This document shows positions 1-6,345 of a stretch of 8,552 bases of DNA, piece after piece. Numbering within the stretch: position 1 is the first letter of the stretch; each line of letters begins with the position of its first letter. Made by a program: the position numbers and the translations under genes. The DNA is taken from NCBI GenBank assembly GCA_903843315.1, contig CAIMPQ010000140.1:1-8552 (forward strand). The letters run 5' to 3'. Origin of the DNA: an uncultured beta proteobacterium (GTDB lineage Bacteria > Pseudomonadota > Gammaproteobacteria > Burkholderiales > Burkholderiaceae). The notes beneath the pieces are model-generated. The model saw nothing but the letters and a program-made list of their open reading frames with translations. It did no database searches and had not been told where the DNA came from.

Positions 1-103
1 CTTTCATGAGGATGGCTTACGTTCTGGTGAGCTGGTAGCAGAAGCCTTAATAGAGAGCGTTCGGTCTCCGCAGAAAACCCTTCCCAAACAAGATGCTCAA
101 TAA
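1..103 (+). CDS. C-terminal end of a FAD/NAD-binding amine-oxidase-like protein (COG2907-type), cut by the left edge
   Basis: Reading from base 2 gives 33 codons ending in TAA at 101-103. The peptide begins FHEDGLRSGELVAEAL. This resembles the closing segment of flavin-containing amine-oxidase/desaturase-like proteins of the COG2907 type, in which an H-E-D-G-x-x-S-G stretch near the C-terminus helps close the FAD site. The rest of the gene, with the N-terminal Rossmann fold, lies outside the window. The assignment rests on this short motif and on the neighbours: COG2907 proteins commonly precede a DUF1365 gene and a Cfa-like gene, exactly as here. The next gene's ATG follows the stop with no gap, so the two are probably co-translated. 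A flavoprotein here would be expected to oxidise or desaturate a lipid chain, but that is inference. Confidence 0.72.
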   Translation, partial: FHEDGLRSGELVAEALIESVRSPQKTLPKQDAQ

Positions 104-889
104 ATGAATTCGCCAAAGATTAACTTTGGGCTTGTGAAGCACCAGCGTCTTCGACCAGCCAAAAATGCTTTTGGCTATGGTGTATTTACCGTATCCATCC
201 CAATGCGTGCCAGGAGCCTGAATCCCCAGCTATTAAGTCAGAATGGCTTGAAAGATAATCGCCTGGGCTTATTTTCTTTCTTTGATAAAGATCATGGCCT
301 TGGATTGCAAGATAGTCTGAAGTGGATTGAAAATATTTTGGAAGAAAACGCAATCCCCAATGTTGATGGAGAAATTTGGCTGCAAACTTTTCCAAGAGTA
401 TTGGGTTATGTATTTAATCCCGTCAGTTTTTGGATGTGCACACGCGCAAATGGAAAAGTACAGGCAGTACTAGCTGAAGTGAACAATACCTTTGGGGAAC
501 GTCATTGCTACCTGTTATATAAAAGCTCAGGCGATGTTTTGCGCTCTGGCGAAACCCATTGCAGTAAAAAAGTATTCCATGTATCCCCATTTTGCGAGGT
601 TCGTGGTGACTACCATTTTCGCTTCTTATTTCCGCAAGATAGTCGTAGTGGCACTCATTCTGTTTGCCGAATTGATCTGCACGAGGATGGTTCTCCATTA
701 ATTAATACCAGAATCAGTGGAATCAGCCACCCTTTAAGCCAAAGCAGGCTGTGGCTGGCATTTCTGCGCTTTCCTTTAATGAGTCTAGGGGTGATATTTC
801 GCATCCACTGGCAGGCCTTGAAATTATGGCTAAAAGGTGTACCCTTTCATTCAAAGCCCAACCCACCAGAATTCGAAGTTAGCAAATGA
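104..889 (+). CDS. DUF1365 family protein
   Basis: A 261-residue protein of the DUF1365 family (PF07103), biochemical role unknown. Family hallmarks visible in order are an N-terminal HQRLRPAKNAFGY (13-25), FDKDHG (60-65), a central block TFPRVLGYVFNPVSFWMC (95-112), EVNNTFGERHCY (125-136), VFHVSPF (157-163) and a C-terminal HWQALKLWLKGVPFH (235-249). Conserved His, Asp and Arg residues suggest a catalytic or ligand-binding role. I see no signal peptide; the hydrophobic stretch around 216-234 could contact the membrane. Length is normal for the family. The ATG directly follows the upstream stop (TAA-ATG) and there is no clear Shine-Dalgarno, so translation probably depends on coupling. The stop overlaps the next start as ATGA. 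Association with Cfa-like genes in many proteobacteria points to fatty-acyl modification, without a proven reaction. Confidence 0.93.
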   Translation: MNSPKINFGLVKHQRLRPAKNAFGYGVFTVSIPMRARSLNPQLLSQNGLKDNRLGLFSFFDKDHGLGLQDSLKWIENILEENAIPNVDGEIWLQTFPRVLGYVFNPVSFWMCTRANGKVQAVLAEVNNTFGERHCYLLYKSSGDVLRSGETHCSKKVFHVSPFCEVRGDYHFRFLFPQDSRSGTHSVCRIDLHEDGSPLINTRISGISHPLSQSRLWLAFLRFPLMSLGVIFRIHWQALKLWLKGVPFHSKPNPPEFEVSK

Positions 890-2181
890 ATCGTCCTGGA
901 CAATCTCTTCTATCGAGACTCAATTTCTCAGGTCCGCAGAGAAATACTGCCAAGACCAATCCATCTCGTCTCAGCACAAATACACTTTTACGCCTTTTAT
1001 CGCAGTTGAAAAGCGGTCACTTAAAAATAACGCTACCCGATGGCGATATAAGAGAGTTTGGAAATCAATCTGATGAACTGCATGCCGAGATGCACATCTT
1101 GGATTGGTCAGTTTTTAGGCAAGTGATTTCGCACGGGGATATTGGCTTTGCAGAAAGCTATATTCGGGGGCAGTGGAACACGCCAGACCTAAAGGCTATT
1201 CTTGAGCTAGCGATTCGTAATCGCACCAGCCTGGAAAAAGTAATCTATGGCAACTGGTACGGGTCCATTCTTTACCGCATCAGACATTGGCTACGCGATA
1301 ACTCTAAATCCGGTAGCCGTAAGAATATTCATGCTCACTATGACCTTGGAAATGCTTTCTATACCTTATGGCTAGATCCAACGATGAGCTATTCCAGCGC
1401 TTGGTTTTCTGAGGGTGACAAGCAATCTCTTGCAGATGCCCAGCGCGCCAAGATTGGGCGCATTTTACAATCTTTGAGCCCTAAGCCAGGGGATCATATT
1501 TTAGAAATAGGCTGTGGCTGGGGTGGCGTGATGGAGGAGGCCTTGCGTAGCAATGTGGCTATTACGGGTCTTACCCTCTCAACAGAACAAAAAGCATTTG
1601 CTGAAGTTAGGCTGCAAAAAATTCAATCACAAATCGATAACCCAAAACCATTTGAAGTCCGCTTGCAAGATTATCGCGACTGCCAAGAGCAATACGAAGG
1701 TATTGCTTCCGTCGAAATGTTTGAGGCTGTCGGAGAAAAGCATTGGCCCGAATATTTTCAGACCCTTGCTAAATGCCTGAAAGCGGGCGGCAAAGCCTGC
1801 ATCCAAACTATTGTGATTGCTGAAGAACTTTTTGATCGATATCGTCAAAATACGGACTTTATTCAACAATACGTATTTCCTGGCGGAATGCTTCCCTCTC
1901 GCGCGAGCTTCAAAGAAAGTGCCGCTAAGGCTGGATTACAAATTGATACTGAATTTGCTTTTGGGGCTGATTATGCAAAAACACTTTGCCTATGGCGCGA
2001 TACTTTCAACCAAAAACTACATGAAGTCCGTCGTTTAGGCTTTGATGAGGCCTTTATCCGCTTATGGAATTTCTATCTCATGTATTGCGCTGCTGGATTT
2101 GCAGAGCGCAATATTGATGTCGTGCAATTTACTCTGAGCCATCAGCCTAAACAATCATCTCCTGATGCACTCAGTGCATGA
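886..2181 (+). CDS. Cfa-like SAM-dependent fatty-acyl methyltransferase (cyclopropane synthase family)
   Basis: A 431-residue member of the cyclopropane-fatty-acyl-phospholipid synthase family, which transfers a methyl group from S-adenosylmethionine to the double bond of an acyl chain in membrane phospholipid. The N-terminal part (about 30-135) resembles the lipid-binding domain of full-length bacterial Cfa. The methyltransferase domain follows, with HYDLGN (151-156), SAM motif I ILEIGCGWGG (205-214), GLTLSTEQ (228-235), EMFEAVGEKHW (277-287), FPGGMLPS (331-338) and FGADYAKTLCLW (359-370). Aligned by eye with E. coli Cfa, the bicarbonate-ligand Cys139 position reads Ser171 (YSSAWF) and the His266 position reads Gln307 (IQTI). 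Glu280 matches Glu239 and Tyr363 probably matches Tyr317. The product may therefore not be a cyclopropane. Overlaps of 4 bases with both neighbours place it mid-operon. I leave the symbol blank because the chemistry is uncertain. Confidence 0.93.
   Translation: MNRPGQSLLSRLNFSGPQRNTAKTNPSRLSTNTLLRLLSQLKSGHLKITLPDGDIREFGNQSDELHAEMHILDWSVFRQVISHGDIGFAESYIRGQWNTPDLKAILELAIRNRTSLEKVIYGNWYGSILYRIRHWLRDNSKSGSRKNIHAHYDLGNAFYTLWLDPTMSYSSAWFSEGDKQSLADAQRAKIGRILQSLSPKPGDHILEIGCGWGGVMEEALRSNVAITGLTLSTEQKAFAEVRLQKIQSQIDNPKPFEVRLQDYRDCQEQYEGIASVEMFEAVGEKHWPEYFQTLAKCLKAGGKACIQTIVIAEELFDRYRQNTDFIQQYVFPGGMLPSRASFKESAAKAGLQIDTEFAFGADYAKTLCLWRDTFNQKLHEVRRLGFDEAFIRLWNFYLMYCAAGFAERNIDVVQFTLSHQPKQSSPDALSA
2165..2179. 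repeat. 15-base inverted repeat across the cfa-like/SDR stop-start junction
   Basis: The sequence ATGCACTCAGTGCAT has 7-base arms around one central base (2172). As RNA it could form a six-pair stem with a three-base loop. It contains the last codons of the Cfa-like gene and the first two bases of the SDR start codon. No Shine-Dalgarno is visible upstream of that start, so the structure, if formed, could modulate coupled initiation. It could also be chance. Confidence 0.4.
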
Positions 2182-2954
2182 AGCAAAAGGGTATACCTCT
2201 TTTTGCAGGGAAGCGTGTCTGGGTTATTGGCGCATCAAGTGGTATTGGACAAGCCTGTGCCAATGCACTATTGAATGCCGGGGCTAAAGTTGCTCTCTCT
2301 GGCCGCAGAGAAGAACGCCTAAGCCAAATAGCATTCCTGGGGAAGCTTGGTCAAACTCTTGTTCTCCCCTTAGATGTCACCAATGATGCGCAACTCAAGG
2401 AAGGCTATGCGTCCATTCTGAATGCTTGGGGCGGCATAGATCTTTTACTTTTTGTATCTGGCATGTATGTGCCACTGCGCGCTGACAATTTTACGATTGA
2501 GCTCGCCGAACAAACTATTGACGCAAACCTGCTGGGGCCTATGCGGGCAGTTGCATTAGTGATGCCTGAAATGCTCAAGGCTCATGATGGTCACATTGCT
2601 ATCGTTGGCAGCGTTGCAGGCTATAGCGGTTTACCTAAAGCATTGGCATACGGACCTAGCAAAGCTGCCATCATCAATTTCTGTGAAACACTCTACTACG
2701 ATCTACTGCCTCAAGGAATTAGTGTTCATATGATTTCACCAGGGTTTGTTGCCACAGAAGCAACTGCCCAGAATGACTTTGAGATGCCCGCCCTTATTAG
2801 CGCAGAAGAGGCTGCTACAGAGATCTTAAGTGGGATCCAGAAGGGAGAATTTGATATTCATTTCCCAAAAAGATTTTCAAGATTCTTAAAATTTCTCAGA
2901 ATCTTGCCGTATCCACTGTACTTTTGGATCGTCCGCCGCTTTGTAAAAATCTAA
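2178..2954 (+). CDS. Short-chain dehydrogenase/reductase (SDR) with basic, hydrophobic C-terminal tail
   Basis: A 258-residue classical SDR, an NAD(P)(H)-dependent oxidoreductase. The Rossmann dinucleotide motif GASSGIG is at 18-24, and R43/R44 after the second strand favour NADP(H). D66 of the LDVT motif binds adenine. N117 lies in IDANLLG. The catalytic set is S145, Y158 and K162 (YGPSK). The usual NNAG motif is replaced by VSG at 93-95. The PG motif (188-189) follows the catalytic region. The tail (229-258) is rich in Lys, Arg and aromatic residues, including KRFSRFLKFLRILPYPLYFW, which suggests attachment to the inner membrane surface. The start overlaps the Cfa-like stop (ATGA), making it the last visible gene of the operon. 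It presumably reduces or oxidises a lipid intermediate; the substrate is not predictable from sequence. It ends 31 bases before the convergent dsbA stop. Confidence 0.93.
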   Translation: MKQKGIPLFAGKRVWVIGASSGIGQACANALLNAGAKVALSGRREERLSQIAFLGKLGQTLVLPLDVTNDAQLKEGYASILNAWGGIDLLLFVSGMYVPLRADNFTIELAEQTIDANLLGPMRAVALVMPEMLKAHDGHIAIVGSVAGYSGLPKALAYGPSKAAIINFCETLYYDLLPQGISVHMISPGFVATEATAQNDFEMPALISAEEAATEILSGIQKGEFDIHFPKRFSRFLKFLRILPYPLYFWIVRRFVKI

Positions 2955-2985
2955 GCTGCAATAGCAATTAAACCAAGCAATATCA

Positions 2986-3633
2986 TTACTGCTTATATTT
3001 ATCCTTGCGAATCTTTTCTTCTAGATAGTCCATCACTGCAATTGCTTTGGCTTTAGATCCGGCAATCGATGGTGAAGTGACATACTTACCTTGCATCACG
3101 ATCGTTGGAACACCATCAATGCGATAGGCTTCAGTCAATTGCTTAGCGGCACGTGCTTTAGAAACTACAGCAAAAGAACGATACGTAGCCAAGAAGGTAT
3201 TGCGATCAATCCCTTGAGAAGCAACCCAATCTGCAATCTCTGTCTCCGTCAATAAGCGCTTGTTCTCTTTATGCATGGCATACATGACCTTGTCATTCAA
3301 GGCATCGCCTTTGCCCATGGCTTCAAGTGCATAGAATAATTGGCTGTGCGGCATGAAGTCATCACGGAAGGCTACTGGAACACGCCGGAAAGCCACATCC
3401 TTCGGTTGACGTTTAACCCAGCTACTCAGTTCTGGCTCGAAGTCATAGCAATGCGGGCAGCCATACCAAAAGAACTCAATCACCTCTACTTTGCCCTTGG
3501 TTTCTACAGGCTGAACGATGGGCAGGATACGATAATCAAAGCCCTCTTCAATCTTTTGGCTCTGCGCACTAACAATGCCACTTAAACAGCAAAGTGTCAG
3601 GATAGTAAGGATTCTTTTGTTAAATGAAATCAT
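2986..3633 (-). CDS. dsbA: Thiol:disulfide interchange protein DsbA
   Basis: A 215-residue periplasmic thiol oxidase that introduces disulfides into secreted proteins and is normally reoxidised by DsbB, which is not in this window. The first 23 residues form a signal peptide: basic start, hydrophobic core ILTILTLCCLSGIV, then VSA before the predicted cleavage at 23/24. The thioredoxin-fold active site CPHC is at 59-62 (EFFWYGCPHCYDFEP), the same dipeptide as in E. coli DsbA and typical of a strong oxidant. The helical insertion follows, and the cis-proline loop GVPT is at 174-177. Length matches the family. The start overlaps the SPOR gene's stop as ATGA (3630-3633) with no obvious Shine-Dalgarno, so it is likely translated by coupling within the argS-SPOR-dsbA transcript. 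No strong terminator is visible in the 31 bases beyond its stop. Confidence 0.96.
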   Translation of the reverse strand: MISFNKRILTILTLCCLSGIVSAQSQKIEEGFDYRILPIVQPVETKGKVEVIEFFWYGCPHCYDFEPELSSWVKRQPKDVAFRRVPVAFRDDFMPHSQLFYALEAMGKGDALNDKVMYAMHKENKRLLTETEIADWVASQGIDRNTFLATYRSFAVVSKARAAKQLTEAYRIDGVPTIVMQGKYVTSPSIAGSKAKAIAVMDYLEEKIRKDKYKQ

Positions 3634-4226
3634 GATTTGCTAGATTTAATAAGGGTTGATTTAATGCCCATGCCATTCAATTTGTCTCGAGTTGGATAGC
3701 TCTCTTCTACGCTGTTATAGGGGCCCGTACGTACACGCCACAATGTATTTCCTTCGCTCGTTACTTCACTGAGTTGCGCCTGAATACCCTGAATAGCTAA
3801 GTTTGCTTTTTGAGCATCTGCATCGGCCCGTTTTACAAAAGCACCTACTTGTAAGAAATAAATAGAGTCTGATTTAACGGCAGAATTATCAGCTGGCTTT
3901 TTACCACTTACCAGATCTCCAATAGGGTCAGGTGATGCAGCAGCTGGAGTCTTGCTTTGCAATGGTTTATTCAAATCTAATTGCTCAGTAGGTGGCGCAG
4001 CCTCTCCCTCTGCAGGGGTTGCAGCAGGCTTAATTGTTAAGGGCAAGTTGGGTGCACGTATCCCCGGTCTTTCTTGGGGGGTATTTTTAGAGAGGTAGAA
4101 GGCAATCACAAAAGCAATTCCTAGGCCAGCACCTAAACCTAATATAAAACCTAAGATGGTGCCACCAAACTGGGCATTGTCCTTATTGGTCTTCATGAAG
4201 CCTGTTTGTTGATTCGGTTTTTTCAT
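3630..4226 (-). CDS. Membrane-anchored SPOR-domain protein (FtsN-like architecture)
   Basis: A 198-residue bitopic inner-membrane protein. A short cytoplasmic N-terminus is followed by one glycine-rich transmembrane helix (about 22-45), a Pro/Ala-rich periplasmic linker (about 50-118) and a C-terminal SPOR domain (about 121-195, PF05036). The SPOR domain is recognisable by YFLQVGAF (123-130) and WRVRTGPY (163-170). SPOR domains bind denuded septal peptidoglycan, and this layout matches FtsN-like division proteins. It is much shorter than E. coli FtsN, and I do not claim orthology, so no symbol is given. The ATG at 4226 is supported by GAGGA four bases upstream; a second in-frame ATG lies at residue 11. 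It sits 38 bases after argS and overlaps dsbA by 4 bases, consistent with a single transcript. Confidence 0.92.
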   Translation of the reverse strand: MKKPNQQTGFMKTNKDNAQFGGTILGFILGLGAGLGIAFVIAFYLSKNTPQERPGIRAPNLPLTIKPAATPAEGEAAPPTEQLDLNKPLQSKTPAAASPDPIGDLVSGKKPADNSAVKSDSIYFLQVGAFVKRADADAQKANLAIQGIQAQLSEVTSEGNTLWRVRTGPYNSVEESYPTRDKLNGMGIKSTLIKSSKS

Positions 4227-4230
4227 TGTT

Positions 4231-4235
4231 TCCTC
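4231..4235 (-). promoter_or_regulatory. Shine-Dalgarno of the SPOR-domain gene
   Basis: Reading the minus strand, GAGGA lies four bases before the ATG at 4226-4224. It is the clearest ribosome-binding site in the minus-strand cluster and supports the longer start over the ATG at codon 11. The 38-base argS-SPOR gap shows no terminator, which fits read-through transcription. Confidence 0.65.
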
Positions 4236-4264
4236 ATCTTACATTTTCACTTCATTTGCTGCCA

Positions 4265-5992
4265 TTACATCTTAGCGGGAGCAGATACCCCTAATACTTT
4301 TAAACCATTTTGCAAGACTTGGCGAGTGGCCGATAAAAGCGCTAAGCGGGCCAATTTCAGGCTCTGATCATCCACCAAAACTCGGTCAGCGTTATAGAAG
4401 GTATGGAAATCACCAGCTAAATCACGCAAATAAAAAGCGAGTGCGTGGGGAGCTAATTCAGCGGCAGCATCGCTAAGCACTTCTGGATACTCTGCTAAGC
4501 GACGTAATAAGTGGTCAGAAGCCTTGCTCTGAAGTAATGACAGATCGGCGGCAGCTAAATCAGAGGCTTGCCCATCCCATTGTTGCAGGATTGAGCTAAT
4601 ACGTGCATGGGCATATTGCACGTAGAACACCGGGTTCTCGTCATTTTGTTGAAGAGCCAAATCAATATCAAAAACAAATTCAGTATCCGCTTTGCGCGAG
4701 ATCAAGAAAAAGCGCACTGCATCTCGACCGCGCTGCAGCGCCAATTCTCTTTCCGCTGGCGTCATCTCCGGGGTAACGCCACCAGACCACTCGACCAAAT
4801 CACGCACAGTTACATACGAGCCAGCACGCTTTGAAATCTTCACCTCTTCACCATGGCGCATCACGGTGACCATCTTATGCAATACATAATCGGGATAGGT
4901 CTTCGGAATATCCCAACCACGCTTTTGAGCTACCCCCTGCAAGCCAGAACGAACGCGGGCTATTGTGCCGTGATGATCACTACCCTGAACATTAATAACC
5001 TTATGAAAGCCACGAGTCCACTTGCTGGTGTGATAAGCCACATCAGGCACAAAGTAAGTAAAGCTCCCATCAGACTTACGCATTACACGGTCTTTGTCAT
5101 CGCCGTCAGCCGTAGTCTTCAACCATAATGCGCCTTCGGATTCATAGGTCTTACCAATACTTTGCAAGTCACCCACAATTTGAGCAACGCTGCCATCGGT
5201 ATACAAAGAAGATTCTAAGTAATAGCAATCAAATTGAACGCCAAATGTTTTTAAGTCAATGTCTTGTTCATTACGTAAGTAAGCAACCGCAAACTGACGA
5301 ATTGCTTCGATGTCATCTTGGTATTGAGGAGCTGCTTTAAAGGTACTAGCAATCTCGGCAATATATTCACCGTTATAAGCTTGCTCAGGCCAGGTCGCAT
5401 CACCTGGTTTCAAACCCTTTAAGCGAGCCTGAACAGATAAGGCCAGGTTTGCAATTTGCACACCAGCATCGTTGTAATAAAACTCGCGGTGAACTCGGAT
5501 GCCTTGAGTAGCCAATATATTTGCCAATGCATCACCAAGCGCAGCTTGCCGACCATGGCCAACGTGCAACGGCCCAGTCGGATTTGCAGAAACAAACTCA
5601 ATCATGGCGCTAGCCACTGGAGTTGCACCAGGAGCCAATTCTCCAAAATGGGTGCCTTCCGTAAGAATCTCACTAACAACGGCAGTTTTGGCGGAATTAC
5701 TTAAGCGGAAATTAATAAACCCCGGGCCAGCAATTTCACAGGATGCAATGAGCCGATCAAAACCGGGTTGTTGTTGTAAGCGCTCTACTAGGGCCAGGGC
5801 TAACTCTCTAGGATTGAGCTTCCACGCCTTGGATAACTGAAGAGCAATATTGCAGGCGACGTCGCCGTGATCTACGGCCTTAGGGCGCTCTAAACGGGGC
5901 GCAGGAGCCTCAGCTAAGCCACGCTCTTGAGCCAAGCTCTGAAGGGCGCTGCTAAGCATTTCAATTAATCGATTTTTATTGGTCAACAACAT
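4265..5992 (-). CDS. argS: Arginyl-tRNA synthetase
   Basis: A 575-residue class I aminoacyl-tRNA synthetase that charges tRNA-Arg in the cytoplasm using ATP. The N-terminal additional domain (about 5-95) includes DHGDVACNIA and the conserved GPGFINFRL (89-97). The catalytic Rossmann core carries the HIGH-type signature HVGH (143-146) within SANPTGPLHVGHGRQAALGD. The KMSKS-equivalent is KISKRAG (385-391). The C-terminal anticodon-binding DALR domain (about 449-575) begins NPVFYVQYAHAR. The length is close to that of E. coli ArgRS. I accept the ATG at 5992; no strong Shine-Dalgarno is seen, and codon 12 is an alternative ATG with no better site. Divergent from the DUF1840 gene across 35 bases, it is the likely first gene of argS-SPOR-dsbA. 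Nothing points to degradation. Confidence 0.98.
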   Translation of the reverse strand: MLLTNKNRLIEMLSSALQSLAQERGLAEAPAPRLERPKAVDHGDVACNIALQLSKAWKLNPRELALALVERLQQQPGFDRLIASCEIAGPGFINFRLSNSAKTAVVSEILTEGTHFGELAPGATPVASAMIEFVSANPTGPLHVGHGRQAALGDALANILATQGIRVHREFYYNDAGVQIANLALSVQARLKGLKPGDATWPEQAYNGEYIAEIASTFKAAPQYQDDIEAIRQFAVAYLRNEQDIDLKTFGVQFDCYYLESSLYTDGSVAQIVGDLQSIGKTYESEGALWLKTTADGDDKDRVMRKSDGSFTYFVPDVAYHTSKWTRGFHKVINVQGSDHHGTIARVRSGLQGVAQKRGWDIPKTYPDYVLHKMVTVMRHGEEVKISKRAGSYVTVRDLVEWSGGVTPEMTPAERELALQRGRDAVRFFLISRKADTEFVFDIDLALQQNDENPVFYVQYAHARISSILQQWDGQASDLAAADLSLLQSKASDHLLRRLAEYPEVLSDAAAELAPHALAFYLRDLAGDFHTFYNADRVLVDDQSLKLARLALLSATRQVLQNGLKVLGVSAPAKM

Positions 5993-6027
5993 AGAACAGT
6001 GAGTTTATCAGGTGGTAAGCTATTGAA
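5993..6027. promoter_or_regulatory. Divergent intergenic region between argS and the DUF1840 gene
   Basis: These 35 bases separate two divergent start codons, so they and the first codons of each gene must hold both promoters unless transcripts begin inside the neighbouring gene. I could not identify a convincing -35/-10 pair for either direction. AGGTGG at 6010-6015 is a plausible but distant (12 bases) ribosome-binding site for the DUF1840 gene. On the minus strand, TGATAAACT (read from 6010 down to 6002) is a weak -10-like candidate for argS. Either start site could also be misplaced. Confidence 0.4.
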
Positions 6028-6345
6028 ATGATCTATCAATTTCGCTCAAAAGCTGGTCCAGATGTCATTATGCTGGCCGATCTAAGCAAGCGGATTTTTG
6101 ATATTTTGGGGCGTCCACTAGAGCCCAAAGGGATTCTGACGGTAGAAAAGCTCCCTGATCTCATCACCTCTCTAGAGACAGCCATCCTAAAAGATCATGA
6201 AGAGCGCTCAAACGTACAAGCTGAGGGCGATGTGGGGGCTGAAAAAACCAAATTGGCTGATCGTCTTGGTCAACGAGCCTACCCCTTCTTGGAACTCTTG
6301 AAACAAGCTAAGGCTAAAGACGAACCCGTAATGTGGGGCGTTTAA
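6028..6345 (+). CDS. DUF1840 family small protein
   Basis: A 105-residue protein matching the DUF1840 family as I recall it. The N-terminus MIYQFRSKAGPDVIML and the C-terminal PVMWGV are characteristic, and a predicted helical, charged middle contains a variable acidic linker (about 57-75). It has no signal peptide or membrane segment, so it is probably cytoplasmic. Its function is unknown. The family is found mainly in beta- and gammaproteobacteria, so it supports the taxonomic guess. The gene stands alone on the plus strand between divergent argS and convergent metH, which suggests its own promoter. A possible ribosome-binding site, AGGTGG, lies 12 bases before the ATG. Its TAA at 6343-6345 overlaps the metH stop on the opposite strand. 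Confidence 0.88.
   Translation: MIYQFRSKAGPDVIMLADLSKRIFDILGRPLEPKGILTVEKLPDLITSLETAILKDHEERSNVQAEGDVGAEKTKLADRLGQRAYPFLELLKQAKAKDEPVMWGV

Noticed and set aside
492..701. 69-codon plus-strand frame inside the DUF1365 gene, with a hydrophobic stretch
   Set aside because: It is fully nested in a conserved gene in another frame, has no ribosome-binding site and no known family.
2975..2994. AAGCA/TGCTT inverted repeat between the convergent SDR and dsbA genes as a bidirectional terminator
   Set aside because: The stem is only five pairs with a ten-base loop and little GC, extends into dsbA, and lacks a convincing T-run. It is too weak to call.
4828..4848. KISKRAG in ArgRS as a degenerate KMSKS motif indicating an altered synthetase
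   Set aside because: Arginyl-tRNA synthetases commonly deviate from canonical KMSKS, so this is within the normal range for the family.
4607..5840. Several plus-strand open frames of 65-91 codons antisense to argS
   Set aside because: They are short, overlap one another, lack family features, and sit opposite an intact argS.
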